A model generated the notes under the pieces. That model ran no database searches. It saw only the letters and a list, made by a program, of their open reading frames with translations, and was not told the DNA's origin. Source: Nostoc mirabile CHAB5784 (GTDB lineage Bacteria; Cyanobacteriota; Cyanobacteriia; Cyanobacteriales; Nostocaceae). Taken from it: a stretch of 64,000 nt of DNA. Below are positions 1-9,570 of the stretch, one piece after another (within the stretch, counting starts at the first letter, position 1; each line of letters opens with the position of its first letter). The stretch is taken from contig NZ_JAIVFS010000019.1 in NCBI RefSeq assembly GCF_020829645.1, forward strand, positions 60,399 through 124,398, read 5' to 3'. The position numbers and the translations under genes were made by a program.

Positions 1-112
1 GGAGTAAGGTAGAACGAAGCCAAGTACACAAAGCAGAAGATATATGACTTTAACCATGATTAAATTCACCTTATAAAAAATGATGGAATACACGAGGTAG
101 CGAACAACAACT

Positions 113-1402
113 CTATATTTCAATTGCTGTCTGTACCTGTAAGTTAGTGAAACCTGCAACTCGTTTGCTGTCTTCAGGATTGAGGCGAATTTTCACCTCA
201 ACCACTCGGCTATCAAGGTTTTCCCCTGGCTGGTTGCTGAAAACGTTTTGTCTATTCACCTGCAAACCAATTTGGGCAACGGTTCCTCGCAGTTCACCGA
301 CAAATGCCTGACTGCTAATCACTGCCTGTTGTCCTAGTTTCACTTTACCGATGTCGGTTTGATAAACTTCTGCGATCGCCATCATCTGATCTGTTTGTGC
401 TAAGTCTGCAATGCCAGAATCACTAATTTTTTCTCCGACTCGCGTATGAATTTTGATGATCTGTCCCACCATCGGTGCTTTAATGTAAGCACCCGCCAAC
501 TCGGTTTGGGCATGTTTGAGTGTAGCGATCGCATTTTCAACTTCTGTCTTGGCTGCGGCTACATCTACAGGTCGGACTTCTGCAATACTGGTAAGTGTGG
601 CTTTGGCTTCACTGACTTGCTTGCTACCAGTGGCGTTAGTACGGGCGAGTGCTGCTTTGGCTTCGGCAAGTTGTTTGCTAGCAGTGGTGTTAATCCGGTT
701 GAGAACTGCTTTGGCTTCGTCTACTTGCTGTTTGGCAGTTTCTACAGTCAAGCCCTTACTATCGTACAAAGAATTAGAAACTGCTCCTTGAGAATATAGC
801 TGTTGATAACGTTGATATTCGGCTTCGGCATTTTTGAGTTCTGCCTCTAGCTTCTTAATTGTTGCCTGTTGCGCTATTCTGTCTCCTTGCCACTGTGCCT
901 CTATGCGAAATATCGCTTCCTGTTGCGCTGTTTTGTCTCCTTGGGATTGAGCCTGGAGACGTTCAACGCTTGCCTGCTGGGCCTGAATTTCTCCTGCTTT
1001 TGCTCCTGCTTGCACTTGAGTGAGTTTAGCTTGAGCAACTCTGACTTGTTGTTGGGCTTGTAGTACAGCAGTTTGCAAGCGAGCGCGGGCATCTAATATT
1101 GCTACCACCTGTCCGGCTTTAACGCGATCGCCTTCTTTGACTAGAATTCGGGCAATGCGATCGCCATCCAATGCTAAGGGCGCAAACAAGCTAATTACCT
1201 CTGCTTCCGGTTCTAGCCGTCCTAATGCAGCTACTTTTTGAATGTTGGGCGTGGTTTCAACTGGCTCAGATTTCTCAGTTTGACCAACTAACCCAAACTG
1301 AGAAATCCCATAAGCAACAATTCCACCTGTAATAGCAGTAGCTGCAATTACTAATGTAATTAACCCTTTTTTAGAAGCTTTCTCTGACAACTTTTGAACC
1401 AT
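113..1402 (-). CDS. devB: DevB-family ABC exporter membrane fusion protein (HlyD-like)
   Basis: Periplasmic adaptor of a DevBCA-type exporter; in heterocystous cyanobacteria this family links an inner-membrane ABC pump to TolC and exports glycolipids. The 429-residue protein has one N-terminal membrane segment (about 16-36), a first lipoyl half with KEGDRVKAGQVVAILD (about 89-104), a very long Gln/Ala-rich coiled coil (about 110-300) and a second lipoyl half starting at YIKAPMVGQI (about 307). The GRLEPEAEV stretch after the anchor is typical of cyanobacterial DevB. The start fits a GAGGAG Shine-Dalgarno and a sigma-70 type promoter upstream. The devC and devA partners would lie beyond the left edge and are not visible. 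Genomes of this group carry several devB paralogues, so a heterocyst role is not proven. Divergent TetR gene upstream may regulate it. Confidence 0.88.
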   Translation of the reverse strand: MVQKLSEKASKKGLITLVIAATAITGGIVAYGISQFGLVGQTEKSEPVETTPNIQKVAALGRLEPEAEVISLFAPLALDGDRIARILVKEGDRVKAGQVVAILDARARLQTAVLQAQQQVRVAQAKLTQVQAGAKAGEIQAQQASVERLQAQSQGDKTAQQEAIFRIEAQWQGDRIAQQATIKKLEAELKNAEAEYQRYQQLYSQGAVSNSLYDSKGLTVETAKQQVDEAKAVLNRINTTASKQLAEAKAALARTNATGSKQVSEAKATLTSIAEVRPVDVAAAKTEVENAIATLKHAQTELAGAYIKAPMVGQIIKIHTRVGEKISDSGIADLAQTDQMMAIAEVYQTDIGKVKLGQQAVISSQAFVGELRGTVAQIGLQVNRQNVFSNQPGENLDSRVVEVKIRLNPEDSKRVAGFTNLQVQTAIEI

Positions 1403-1431
1403 CTCTTTTGCTCTCCTCAGAAATTATTTTA

Positions 1432-1460
1432 TTTATATTAAATGAGTCCGTTTTTGTCAA
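1432..1460 (-). promoter_or_regulatory. Sigma-70 type promoter of devB
   Basis: On the minus strand TTGACA (1460-1455) and TATAAA (1437-1432) are separated by exactly 17 bases, about 30 bases before the devB start codon. This is a near-consensus housekeeping promoter. The interval to the TetR gene's stop is short, so this promoter can serve only devB and whatever follows it. Confidence 0.55.
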
Positions 1461-1519
1461 GAAAATGCAGGCTAATTATTAGACATATAGCAGTTTATAA
1501 CAAGAATAAGATACATAAT

Positions 1520-2137
1520 TTAGCTCTCAAAACATGATACAAAGTCCATTTTATTTTTTATTTCTGCTGTAGGTTGCGGCAAATATGCTGTCAGCATTTT
1601 GCCTAACAACGCACATTGTTCAAGAAAATCAATTGTTTCATTACCCCATAACTTCTCCAGAACTAAACCGTCTACAAAGCTCAAAATAAAGGAAGCCAAT
1701 ACCAAATCTTGAATACCCAATAAATCGCAAATTGCCTCTTGATAACGCTGATTATTACGCTTAAAAATGCTATTTTTTAACATTTCTTTAGAATCTTTAT
1801 GTTGGCAAAAATCAATCCAAATGTAAGTCCATTTAATGAAGTAATCTTCGTTTTTCACTAGGTATCTTCCTAGTGCTTCCATTGATTCTTGTAGCGTTTG
1901 CGCTCCTTCTAGTTCAGCTAATGCTCTACTTAAGTCTTGCTCACAAATCTCCTGGGCCAATTGCTCAAATAGAGCTTGCTTGCTAGGAAAATAGTGGTAC
2001 AACGTACCAGTAGAAACCCCTAATCCCTCAGCTATTTGGCGCATAGTGATGGAACCATAGCCTTTTTGGGCAAATAAATCAAAGCACTTGTCGAGCAGTT
2101 CTTTACGGTATTGCTCATGGTCAACAATCTTAGGCAT
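1520..2137 (-). CDS. TetR/AcrR family transcriptional regulator
   Basis: One-component repressor-type regulator of 205 residues, the usual TetR length. The DNA-binding helix-turn-helix is at residues about 28-60 (SITMRQIAEGLGVS, then the recognition helix TGTLYHYFPSKQALF). The C-terminal half (about 70-200) is helical and would bind a ligand and dimerise. It lies on the same strand as, and just upstream of, devB, separated by about 118 bases that contain a separate devB promoter; regulators placed this way commonly control the adjacent exporter. The ligand is unknown. A half-site-like GAATGGTCGTTAT lies upstream of its own start (about 2157-2169), possibly an autoregulatory operator, but only one copy is evident. 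Confidence 0.85.
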   Translation of the reverse strand: MPKIVDHEQYRKELLDKCFDLFAQKGYGSITMRQIAEGLGVSTGTLYHYFPSKQALFEQLAQEICEQDLSRALAELEGAQTLQESMEALGRYLVKNEDYFIKWTYIWIDFCQHKDSKEMLKNSIFKRNNQRYQEAICDLLGIQDLVLASFILSFVDGLVLEKLWGNETIDFLEQCALLGKMLTAYLPQPTAEIKNKMDFVSCFES

Positions 2138-2323
2138 GATTCAGCTTATTTATATCGAATGGTCGTTATATATTAATATAGCATCTTTATTGCTGATATG
2201 TAAAAGCATAGTTGATTGATTTTAATCAAACAGATGAGTGTGGGAGTCATAACTAAACCTCAAAAAGTATAAAAACTCATTCTGTAATATAATAATCTAT
2301 GTGTTTTTGATTAAGTACAATAT

Positions 2324-3475
2324 ATGCCTTATCGGAGAAAATTTTTAACAAGAGCAGGATATACTACCCTTTCTGCGTTATTGACTATGGGGTTTTTACA
2401 AAAGGATAAGCAAAAAGAAGACCATAGCAATAATATTATTGTAGCCAATTATACTAACAAAAATTTTCCCCTTCGGCAATTAGCTGCATCCATTGGAAAG
2501 TGTTATGGTGCAGCAATTTCTAGTGATATTTTGCTAAAAGAGAAGGATTACGCTAACCTGATTGCTCGTGAATGTTCGATTGTGACACCGAATGGTGAAT
2601 TAAAATGGGACGCCACTGAACCACAGCCAGGAAGATTTACCTTTGAATCAGCAGATGCGATCGCTGATTTCTGCCAAAAGCATAATATAGACATGCACGG
2701 GCATACCCTTTTCTGGCACATGGGAAAACCAGACTGGCTTCCTTACCCGCCCACTCTTAAAATGATCGAACGGCATGTTAAGGGAGTCATGGGGCATTAT
2801 CGCAATAGCAAAGTTTTAAAGTCTTGGGATATTGCCAATGAAATTATCGCTGATAATGAAAATGAAACCGACAATGCTATTTACGGTTTGCGTAAAGGGG
2901 TAAAGCCAGAATTAATTCGAGACTTGTTTTTAATTGCCGCATCAGTTGATAACACCAAGAAATTTTACCTAAACGATTTCGGCATCGAAGGCGCTACATG
3001 GAAATCAGACCGTTTCTTAAAAATGGTCGAATATCTGAAGAATAGTGGCGTTAAAATTGACGGGGCAGGTGTGCAGTCGCATCTATGGTTTTCTTCTGCC
3101 TATAGTTTTGACGATAAAGGATTTAATTCCGTTTTAAAACGACTCAATGATCTTGAAGTAAAACCAATAATCACAGAACTAGATATTATTATTGATGCTC
3201 CACTGCCCGATAGTATTAAAAAGCTAGACCAGATGGTAGCCGACAGTTACAAGCGATATCTTGACCTGTGCTTTGCGGCTAAAGTTGATACTGTGATTAC
3301 ATGGGGACTTACCGACCGTCATACCTGGATACGTCATCCCGACTGGATGCCAAGACAAACCTTTAAGGACAATCCAAATCTTTGGAAATTTCTGCGTCCG
3401 CTTCCCTTCGATGAGAACCTGCAACCTAAATCTGCCCGCGATGCTATTGCCCAGGCTTTTCAGCAAGCAACTTAA
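2324..3475 (+). CDS. Glycoside hydrolase family 10 protein (endo-1,4-beta-xylanase-like), Tat signal
   Basis: Predicted retaining endo-glycanase acting outside the cytoplasm. The N-terminus has a twin-arginine motif (RRKFLTRAG, residues 4-12) followed by a hydrophobic stretch, so export is probably by Tat. The GH10 core spans about 50-375: HGHTLFWH substrate-binding motif (about 125-132), acid/base Glu173 in WDIANE and nucleophile Glu285 in ITELD. Length (383 residues) fits a single-domain GH10 without a carbohydrate-binding module. It is convergent with the large exopolysaccharide locus, so trimming of the cell's own surface polymer is as plausible as plant xylan degradation. Specificity cannot be read from sequence. 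Confidence 0.88.
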   Translation: MPYRRKFLTRAGYTTLSALLTMGFLQKDKQKEDHSNNIIVANYTNKNFPLRQLAASIGKCYGAAISSDILLKEKDYANLIARECSIVTPNGELKWDATEPQPGRFTFESADAIADFCQKHNIDMHGHTLFWHMGKPDWLPYPPTLKMIERHVKGVMGHYRNSKVLKSWDIANEIIADNENETDNAIYGLRKGVKPELIRDLFLIAASVDNTKKFYLNDFGIEGATWKSDRFLKMVEYLKNSGVKIDGAGVQSHLWFSSAYSFDDKGFNSVLKRLNDLEVKPIITELDIIIDAPLPDSIKKLDQMVADSYKRYLDLCFAAKVDTVITWGLTDRHTWIRHPDWMPRQTFKDNPNLWKFLRPLPFDENLQPKSARDAIAQAFQQAT

Positions 3476-3517
3476 TACTCCAACCAGACGTAAATAGCGT
3501 TTTTAAGTATTATTATA

Positions 3518-3545
3518 AGCGAAGAATGTAGCGATATTCTTCGCT
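3518..3545 (+). terminator. Hairpin between the convergent GH10 and WecG/TagA genes
   Basis: A perfect 10-bp stem (AGCGAAGAAT / ATTCTTCGCT) with an 8-base loop lies about 40 bases after the GH10 stop. No clear T-run follows, so it may be a weak or bidirectional terminator. Confidence 0.45.
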
Positions 3546-3670
3546 ATTCACAAGTACGAAAGTTGAATCAGACGTGCTTACTAATTAATGATTAAGCCTT
3601 GCCTTAAAACAGTATTTCATAAATTCGTGACGAATTGGGCGATCTACTGGTAAGGCTTGGCAAAATTCAA

Positions 3671-4495
3671 TCATGCTAGAAACTTATGAAATTTTGTACT
3701 GAGAAATAGCACGATTCTATTCTTTTTTTGTTGACTTGACATACTCCAAATTTCTCGTAAAAATAATGTGGCTAGAAACCAAGGCTCAAGTAAGTAACGT
3801 CTCCAAAGTCTTTTAGGTTCAGACAACAAGCGATACAACCATTCCAAGCCCACCTTTCCCATCCAGCGAGGAGGAGTGGGTATTGCTCCTGCTACATAGT
3901 CAATACAAGCTCCACTGGTCAAAATAGTGTTGGTATGAATATGTTCAAGATTTTCGTAAATCCAACGCTCTTGGCGTGGCATACCCATCCCCACCATCAA
4001 TACATGAGGTTTGTAAGAATTAATTGCAGCTAGAGTAGCAAGATTTTCTTGACTATCTTTATCCATGTCAATATATCCATGAGCGCAAGCAATCTGTAAC
4101 CCAGGAAATCTGTGGCACAAAATACTTGCTCCTTTTTCAGCGACTCCTGGCTTTGAACCTAAATAAAATACACGCCAGCCTTTATCAGCTGCTTCCGCCA
4201 TCAAAGGCCATACCCAGTCAGCATAGGTTACTCTTTGTTCTCGCTTCATAGGAAAGCCCAATAGCTTTCCAATTAACAATAGAGGCATACCATCAATATG
4301 GGTATATTTTGCCTTTGCATAAAAAGCTTGCATTCTTGGATCATTATGGAAGAGATAAAGACTATGCATGTTGTGATTAGCAATAATCCATTTTTTATTC
4401 TTCTTAATAGATTCTTCAATCAAGAAATTTAACTCTGGTATAGAGAGTGCATCTACTTTAACACCAAGAAGGTTATAAGAAAATTGATTTTTCAT
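3671..4495 (-). CDS. WecG/TagA/CpsF family glycosyltransferase
   Basis: Family GT26 transferase that adds a sugar (ManNAc or ManNAcA in characterised members) to an undecaprenyl-linked precursor at the cytoplasmic face of the membrane. The 274-residue protein shows the family hallmarks: HIDGMPLLL near residue 87, the FYLGSKPGVAEKGA nucleotide-binding region (about 125-140) and VGMGMPRQERWIYEN (about 185-200). It is the last gene of the minus-strand exopolysaccharide locus. The donor sugar is not determinable here. Confidence 0.9.
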   Translation of the reverse strand: MKNQFSYNLLGVKVDALSIPELNFLIEESIKKNKKWIIANHNMHSLYLFHNDPRMQAFYAKAKYTHIDGMPLLLIGKLLGFPMKREQRVTYADWVWPLMAEAADKGWRVFYLGSKPGVAEKGASILCHRFPGLQIACAHGYIDMDKDSQENLATLAAINSYKPHVLMVGMGMPRQERWIYENLEHIHTNTILTSGACIDYVAGAIPTPPRWMGKVGLEWLYRLLSEPKRLWRRYLLEPWFLATLFLREIWSMSSQQKKNRIVLFLSTKFHKFLA

Positions 4496-4635
4496 GATTT
4501 AATTTTTATTTTGGAAGAATGAGAGGTTAGCTCACAGGCAAAGTGAGTATTTAAAAACTATTTTTGAGTATATTTAAATACCCAAGTATTTAAATATACT
4601 AATTATTCTTAGTTAAATATCTTAAGTAAATAGAG

Positions 4636-5787
4636 CTAAGAAAAACTAACTTTAATGAGGACTTCCGCAATATTTTGCGCTCTTGCATTCCAGGAATATT
4701 TTTCTGTAATTAAGGTATATGCTCTATCTACAAGTGATTGATATTTATCAATATTTGAAGCTGCATCCAGCACTGTGTTAGCGACTTCTTCAGTAGAGTA
4801 TCCTGTTACTAAAAGATGTTCTAAATGGCGAAATTCTTCTAAACCTCGCAACCCTTCTGGTGTTGATACAACTAACTTTCTGCTTGCGAAATAATCTAAT
4901 GCTTTATTGCGAGCGCCACCTGCTACTGCTTGTTTTGAGAATGGCAGCAAAGCAATATCTGCATATTTAAGATGAGCAACAAAATCCTTTCGTTTAGGTA
5001 AAAACCCTAAAAAAGAAATGTTGGAAGGTATTGGTGCTAAAATATCTTTCCCATCTCTACCGATAACAACAAAATGTATTTTTTGCTGATGATTTTGAAG
5101 ATATTTAGCAACCTCAGTAGTCATTAACACAGACATATCATTGCTTGGGAATTGAAAAGTTTTAGGAGCAATAATAACCACTATTTTTGCTGGTCTGAAT
5201 GCTTGATATGGGTCTTGCTCCAGAAACGATTCAGTACTTAGTAAGTCTTCAGTCACACCATTCCCGATACTATAAATTTGCTGTGGAGTTTTACCATACC
5301 ACTGGGAAATTAATTTAGGGATTGAGTCACCTGCGGCAATAATTGGACTGCCAGAGAATATCAAAATTCCCTGAGCAATATATGTCTTAATGCATTGTAC
5401 AAACTCTTTGAAAGGATTGGCAACTGAAAACAAGCGCATCCAGTATTCATATGCCGAAAATGTATGAAAATCTAATACAAGAGAGGGCTTATTACGTTTT
5501 ACAAGCTTTAGTGAAATTAAAGCAGCCAATCCAGGTAATGTTTCTTGAGCATAAACGATATCTGGGCAAAACTCATAAATGCAGTTTTCTATAGTTTTAA
5601 TATATGACTTTAAACTTCTTGAGCCAATTGAATGAAAAGGTGCATATTTAACAGAGGAACAATCTAATCCTAGTTGAAAAACATCAAAATGTTCAGTCAA
5701 ATATTGTCCTAAATAAAAAGGTCTAGTAAAAGCACCAAATGGCTGGTTAGAATCGAGTGTTGACACAATTAGTAAGCGTTTACCCAT
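4636..5787 (-). CDS. Glycosyltransferase, GT4/GT1-like (GT-B fold)
   Basis: Probable exopolysaccharide glycosyltransferase, 383 residues. The N-terminal half begins with a Rossmann-like strand (KRLLIVSTLDSNQPFGAFTRP). The C-terminal donor-binding domain shows IVVIIAPKTF, HFVVIGRDG and LPFSKQAVAGGARNKALDYFASRKLVVSTP (about 278-310), equivalent to the E-x7-E region of GT-B enzymes, though divergent. It lies in the polysaccharide locus between WecG/TagA and a repeat-filled gap, on the same strand as its neighbours. Sugar specificity is unknown. Confidence 0.78.
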   Translation of the reverse strand: MGKRLLIVSTLDSNQPFGAFTRPFYLGQYLTEHFDVFQLGLDCSSVKYAPFHSIGSRSLKSYIKTIENCIYEFCPDIVYAQETLPGLAALISLKLVKRNKPSLVLDFHTFSAYEYWMRLFSVANPFKEFVQCIKTYIAQGILIFSGSPIIAAGDSIPKLISQWYGKTPQQIYSIGNGVTEDLLSTESFLEQDPYQAFRPAKIVVIIAPKTFQFPSNDMSVLMTTEVAKYLQNHQQKIHFVVIGRDGKDILAPIPSNISFLGFLPKRKDFVAHLKYADIALLPFSKQAVAGGARNKALDYFASRKLVVSTPEGLRGLEEFRHLEHLLVTGYSTEEVANTVLDAASNIDKYQSLVDRAYTLITEKYSWNARAQNIAEVLIKVSFS

Positions 5788-5862
5788 AATAATGATTGTT
5801 GATTATTCTCAAATTTAATAAATTCATGTTTGAGGCGATATTTGCCAATTTATCGAACAGAA

Positions 5863-6160
5863 TTCAGGAGTCAAGAGTCAGAATTCAGTTGGGTAAACTG
5901 AGCAGAAATTGCGGATAGCGCAGCGTAAAGGCTTCTCTTCTCCTGTCAGAGACGCTGTTGCTAGCTTGCTTCCACGTTCGCGTAGCGTCCCGCAGGGAAG
6001 TAGTACGGAGACGCTAACGCGAACGAGAGGCTTTGGTTTTGCCAACGCCAACGGCATAGCAACTCTTAGAGACGCACTTGCGTTCGCGTCCTTTGCGCGT
6101 CTCGTAGAGAGCGTCAAGATTGGTGAATTCTGAATTCTGCATTCTGCATTCTTCTTCAAT
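5863..6160. repeat. Cluster of short dispersed palindromic repeats and heptamer repeats
   Basis: The 426-base gap between two glycosyltransferase genes contains no convincing gene. Its ends carry degenerate AATTCTG/TGCATTC heptamer-type repeats (about 5870-5890 and 6123-6152). Its centre (about 5930-6118) is a patchwork of GCGTAGCGTC/GAGACGC palindromic segments of the kind scattered through Nostoc genomes. Open frames on both strands across it are by-products of the repeats. Confidence 0.7.
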
Positions 6161-6213
6161 CAGATGCTAATGAATTATGCAAATATTTTTGGAGAAAAAC
6201 TTTAGTGCAAGTA

Positions 6214-7107
6214 TCAAGCTTGTGAGTTAGTTTGGTTAATATCCTCAGAAAATGTGGGAGAAAGTGCCAAATTCTTGTAACCAATAATTGCTCTGATATA
6301 GGGTAAAAACCAGTAAAATATCCAGAATAGCCCAGAGTGTCTACTACAAAATATAGTCCAGGATTTCAATGGAAATGCTTTAATTTGCAGCGCCTTTTTC
6401 AAGCGTTCTAGTATAGTTAAATTGGTATCTACCCAACTATTCCGGATAGAATTTTTAGTACAAGTACCAACATATCCAGGAGCTACCCATATTTGACAAC
6501 CCAATTTACGCGCTCTGAGGGCATAATCTAAATCTCCTAAAGTGTGAACAAAAGCTGTATCAATATTGCCAACTTTGGCGACAACAGTTTTAGGCATTAG
6601 CACACAGTTACCATACATGGCATCGCATTTTTGGATAACCGAACTTGGTTTTAAAAATTCAAACTTATTAGAGTACCACTTTTTAGATTTTACTGCTCCT
6701 CCATAGGTTGCTCTTCCTGTGATTGGGTCTTGAGTTGAACCAACTACAATTGAGTCTGAATAACCTTGTTCAGTCAAATTTTGATGAATCTGTAATAATT
6801 TGCTGACAGCATTGGCTTCCAGAAATGTGTCATCATTCAACCACAGATAATAATCATATTGATTTCTTATCGCCTCACCAAAGGCGAGATGCATCCCTCC
6901 CACCCAGAATAAATTGCCATTACCCTGAAGAATGTGTACTTCTGGATATTCTGCTTTGATAGCTTGTGCAGTCCCATCAGAGCTACCATCATCAGTTAAA
7001 TAAACATCACAATGATTTGTTTGCTCATATAAAGTATGTAGACAGGCAAGAGTTGTATTACGCCTGTTGTAGCAGGTCATAACTACAGCTAAATTTGCTC
7101 GTTTCAT
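6214..7107 (-). CDS. Family 2 glycosyltransferase (rhamnosyltransferase-like)
   Basis: GT-A fold transferase of 297 residues. The N-terminal nucleotide-sugar domain has VVMTCYNRRNTTLACL (8-23), the DDGSSDGT motif (about 40-47) and the metal-binding equivalent LWLNDDTF (about 88-95). GNCVLMPKTVVAKVG and LGDLDYALRARKLG (about 165-205) are typical acceptor-side motifs. A hydrophobic stretch near 250-275 may associate with the membrane. It is part of the minus-strand polysaccharide locus. The linkage made is not predictable. Confidence 0.88.
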   Translation of the reverse strand: MKRANLAVVMTCYNRRNTTLACLHTLYEQTNHCDVYLTDDGSSDGTAQAIKAEYPEVHILQGNGNLFWVGGMHLAFGEAIRNQYDYYLWLNDDTFLEANAVSKLLQIHQNLTEQGYSDSIVVGSTQDPITGRATYGGAVKSKKWYSNKFEFLKPSSVIQKCDAMYGNCVLMPKTVVAKVGNIDTAFVHTLGDLDYALRARKLGCQIWVAPGYVGTCTKNSIRNSWVDTNLTILERLKKALQIKAFPLKSWTIFCSRHSGLFWIFYWFLPYIRAIIGYKNLALSPTFSEDINQTNSQA

Positions 7108-7217
7108 CTGATTTACCTCATCTAATTTATATGTTCAATGCAAATAATAAATTTACGCGTAACTTTTACATACTTATCTTCATTTTCAGAGCAATAAATA
7201 CTTATTTTCGATTAGGT

Positions 7218-8234
7218 TTAAAGTTTAGCCATCCTTTCTATCCAGCTACTCAGGTTAATATCTAGATTAAAACTTTGTAATTTTTGTTCCATTCTTCTGA
7301 CTACCAACATATATCGATGCCAAACTGATACACGAGGCATATTGAGTCTGACAACCTCTTGACACAACCATCGATATTTAGCTGAATTATTATTAAGTTT
7401 TTTCAAGTTTTTGATTTGTGCATTCCAATCGTTGTAGAAGAATAAATTGAAATAATGAATGGATATAATATCATCCCAATCTTTAATTTTTAGTTCTTTT
7501 GATAAACGGTTATGTAAAGGTAATGGATAACTATAATTAGGAGGAAGATGTTCGACTTTTTCTTCTAAGGCACATAAAGTTACAGACAAAACAGACTGCT
7601 CAACAAAATAAATACCCTGAGGAGGAGTAATATCCAGCCGCATTACTTTTTCAAAATTATTTTTCCAAGCTGTAAATATACCTGCGCTCCTTCTCACAAC
7701 AACCAAGCCAGAATTCCAGTAGGCTCTGATTTTTTTATTACCAATTGGTGTCTCAACAAATACCTCACGCTTTACCCCCAGCACTTCATATAGCTTTTGC
7801 CAGTACCATTCTTGAGGATCTTGTAGACCTGTAGAACCAATTCCTTGACCATACTCAGGACGCATCCTTACGTTACAATTTACTGGCAATAAAAATTCTT
7901 TTGGTTCACAAAAAAAGCATTTATCGCTGTCTAAAAAAACTAATATTTCTGCATCGATATTTTGTTCTGCATAGGCACAAACTAAGGGTTTATTAGCTAA
8001 ATAATATTCATGAAATTCTCGATTTATAGGAACTTGTTGATGAATCACCTGCAAGGCTTCAAACGCTTGTTGGGTTTGCTTTGATATCGGTTCACCTACT
8101 CTAGGATGAAAACTATATATAGGTGTATTTTTCAATTCGCCGCAGAACTTACGAATACTTTCTGCAAGCATTAAAGATTGACCTTCTAAACGCCCAGGTT
8201 CTGTACAAATTATAAAAGCTATAGGTAGTGACAT
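7218..8234 (-). CDS. Putative GT-A-fold glycosyltransferase-like protein
   Basis: A 338-residue protein that I do not recognise as a named family. It starts with a beta strand (PIAFIICTEPGRLEGQSL) and contains a DxD-type motif in ILVFLDSDKCFF (about 95-106), as in nucleotide-sugar transferases that bind a divalent metal. AYWNSGLVVVRRSAG (about 170-184) resembles the acceptor-site segment of GT8-like enzymes. It lies 24 bases after the next transferase gene in the same direction, supporting a job in polymer assembly. Activity is inferred, not shown. Confidence 0.6.
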   Translation of the reverse strand: MSLPIAFIICTEPGRLEGQSLMLAESIRKFCGELKNTPIYSFHPRVGEPISKQTQQAFEALQVIHQQVPINREFHEYYLANKPLVCAYAEQNIDAEILVFLDSDKCFFCEPKEFLLPVNCNVRMRPEYGQGIGSTGLQDPQEWYWQKLYEVLGVKREVFVETPIGNKKIRAYWNSGLVVVRRSAGIFTAWKNNFEKVMRLDITPPQGIYFVEQSVLSVTLCALEEKVEHLPPNYSYPLPLHNRLSKELKIKDWDDIISIHYFNLFFYNDWNAQIKNLKKLNNNSAKYRWLCQEVVRLNMPRVSVWHRYMLVVRRMEQKLQSFNLDINLSSWIERMAKL

Positions 8235-8258
8235 ATTATGAAGTATTGATTTACTAGG

Positions 8259-9530
8259 TTAATTACTAAATGAAGATTTCTTTGCTATGATCAATATTTC
8301 CTGAAATAAAGCTGAATAACGACGTGCTTGAAGTTCCAGAGTGAATTCTTGTTCCGCTTTCTGACGAGCATAAAATGACAGCTTTTGCAGCCTCTGTTCA
8401 TTTTCAAGTACCCAAGTAATTCCTTTGGCAAAATCCTCAACTTCATAAGGTTTAGCCAAATAGCCGTTCTGCTGATGATCAACAATATCTTTTAAGCCAG
8501 TAGAATTAAACGCTACAACTGGAGTACCACAGGCGAGTGATTCAGAAGCTGTCTGTCCAAAAGATTCTTGAAGAGACGGTACAAGCATCACATCAGCTGC
8601 TGAGTAAACAGTTGCTAAAGATATATCATCGTGTAAGTGTCCCAAATAGTGTGTCTTGAAACCCAACTCAGGTGGATTTTCGGGTTTAGATGCACCAAAA
8701 ATAACGATCTCCAACTTATCTTTCCAGCCAGATTTGCTTAATTCTTGTAATGCTGGTTGCAAGTAATGAAAACCTTTTCTACAGTCATTGGTTGCATCTA
8801 GCGCTCCAAATAGAATGAGTTGTTTATCCAGAGGTAAATTCAATAATTCTCGCGCTAAACCTTGATGAACAGGTTTAAACTTCTGAGTATCCAGCCCATT
8901 CGGGATTACTTCAATTCGCAAATTCTTAAATAGAGAACTAGACTTAGCACATTCGGCTAACCAAGAACCTGGTGAAACGATTGTCAGATTCAAATTTTTC
9001 AAAGCTTTGATTTTACGTTGCCATACCCAATGGGATAAATCCCCATCCTTTTTGCTGCTCAGTTGAGGACAAGCTCCACAAGAGATTTGGTAACGGGAGC
9101 AATCTCCAGCATAGCTGCATCCTCCAGTAAATGCCCACATATCATGAATTGTCCAAACCAAAGGGCGCTTTAGTTTAGCAAGAGTTTCTATTTGCATAAA
9201 AGCTGCGCTAATCCAATGCAAATTGATGATATCTGGATTAATCTGAGCAACTTGAGAAATAATTCTATCTGGCAACCATTGAATAAAAAATGGAGTATTT
9301 TGCTTTTGAGAATAAAGCTTTAAAGGTAAAGTTTCAAATGTCAACTTTGCCTTGGCGATGCCTTGAAATAATCTGATCTTAGGCGCAATTACTGTTTTGT
9401 CATCAGTAGATTTTTCTTGCACCAGCATTTGTGATTGTAAGTCAATATTTTGTAACCCTTTATGCAAGCGATATGCAGCACGAGCCGCACCACCAGCCAC
9501 ATCCTGGCTGCTAAGAAGCAAGACGTTCAT
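8259..9530 (-). CDS. Family 4 glycosyltransferase (WcaC-like)
   Basis: GT-B fold retaining transferase, 423 residues. N-terminus VLLLSSQDVAGGAARAAYRL is typical of the WcaC/exopolysaccharide GT4 group, as is the Cys cluster CSYAGDCSRYQISCGACP (about 138-155). The C-terminal domain carries LGHLHDD, VMLVPSLQESFGQTASESLA (about 311-330) with the E-x7-E catalytic pattern, then CGTPVVAFNSTGLKDIV. It probably extends the repeat unit in the cytoplasm before flipping. Same-strand neighbours are close on the downstream side; a mobile element separates it from the methyltransferase upstream. Confidence 0.9.
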   Translation of the reverse strand: MNVLLLSSQDVAGGAARAAYRLHKGLQNIDLQSQMLVQEKSTDDKTVIAPKIRLFQGIAKAKLTFETLPLKLYSQKQNTPFFIQWLPDRIISQVAQINPDIINLHWISAAFMQIETLAKLKRPLVWTIHDMWAFTGGCSYAGDCSRYQISCGACPQLSSKKDGDLSHWVWQRKIKALKNLNLTIVSPGSWLAECAKSSSLFKNLRIEVIPNGLDTQKFKPVHQGLARELLNLPLDKQLILFGALDATNDCRKGFHYLQPALQELSKSGWKDKLEIVIFGASKPENPPELGFKTHYLGHLHDDISLATVYSAADVMLVPSLQESFGQTASESLACGTPVVAFNSTGLKDIVDHQQNGYLAKPYEVEDFAKGITWVLENEQRLQKLSFYARQKAEQEFTLELQARRYSALFQEILIIAKKSSFSN

Positions 9531-9570
9531 ATTACTACTATCTAACTTGAAAAAATCTACTTGATAATAC

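Noticed and set aside
1..112. Possible start of devC left of devB
   Set aside because: The 112 bases after the devB stop show no minus-strand start or DevC-like codons; the partner genes, if linked, are outside the window.
5878..6159. Open frames on both strands in the repeat cluster
   Set aside because: They are made of GCGTAGCGTC-type palindromic repeats and heptamers.
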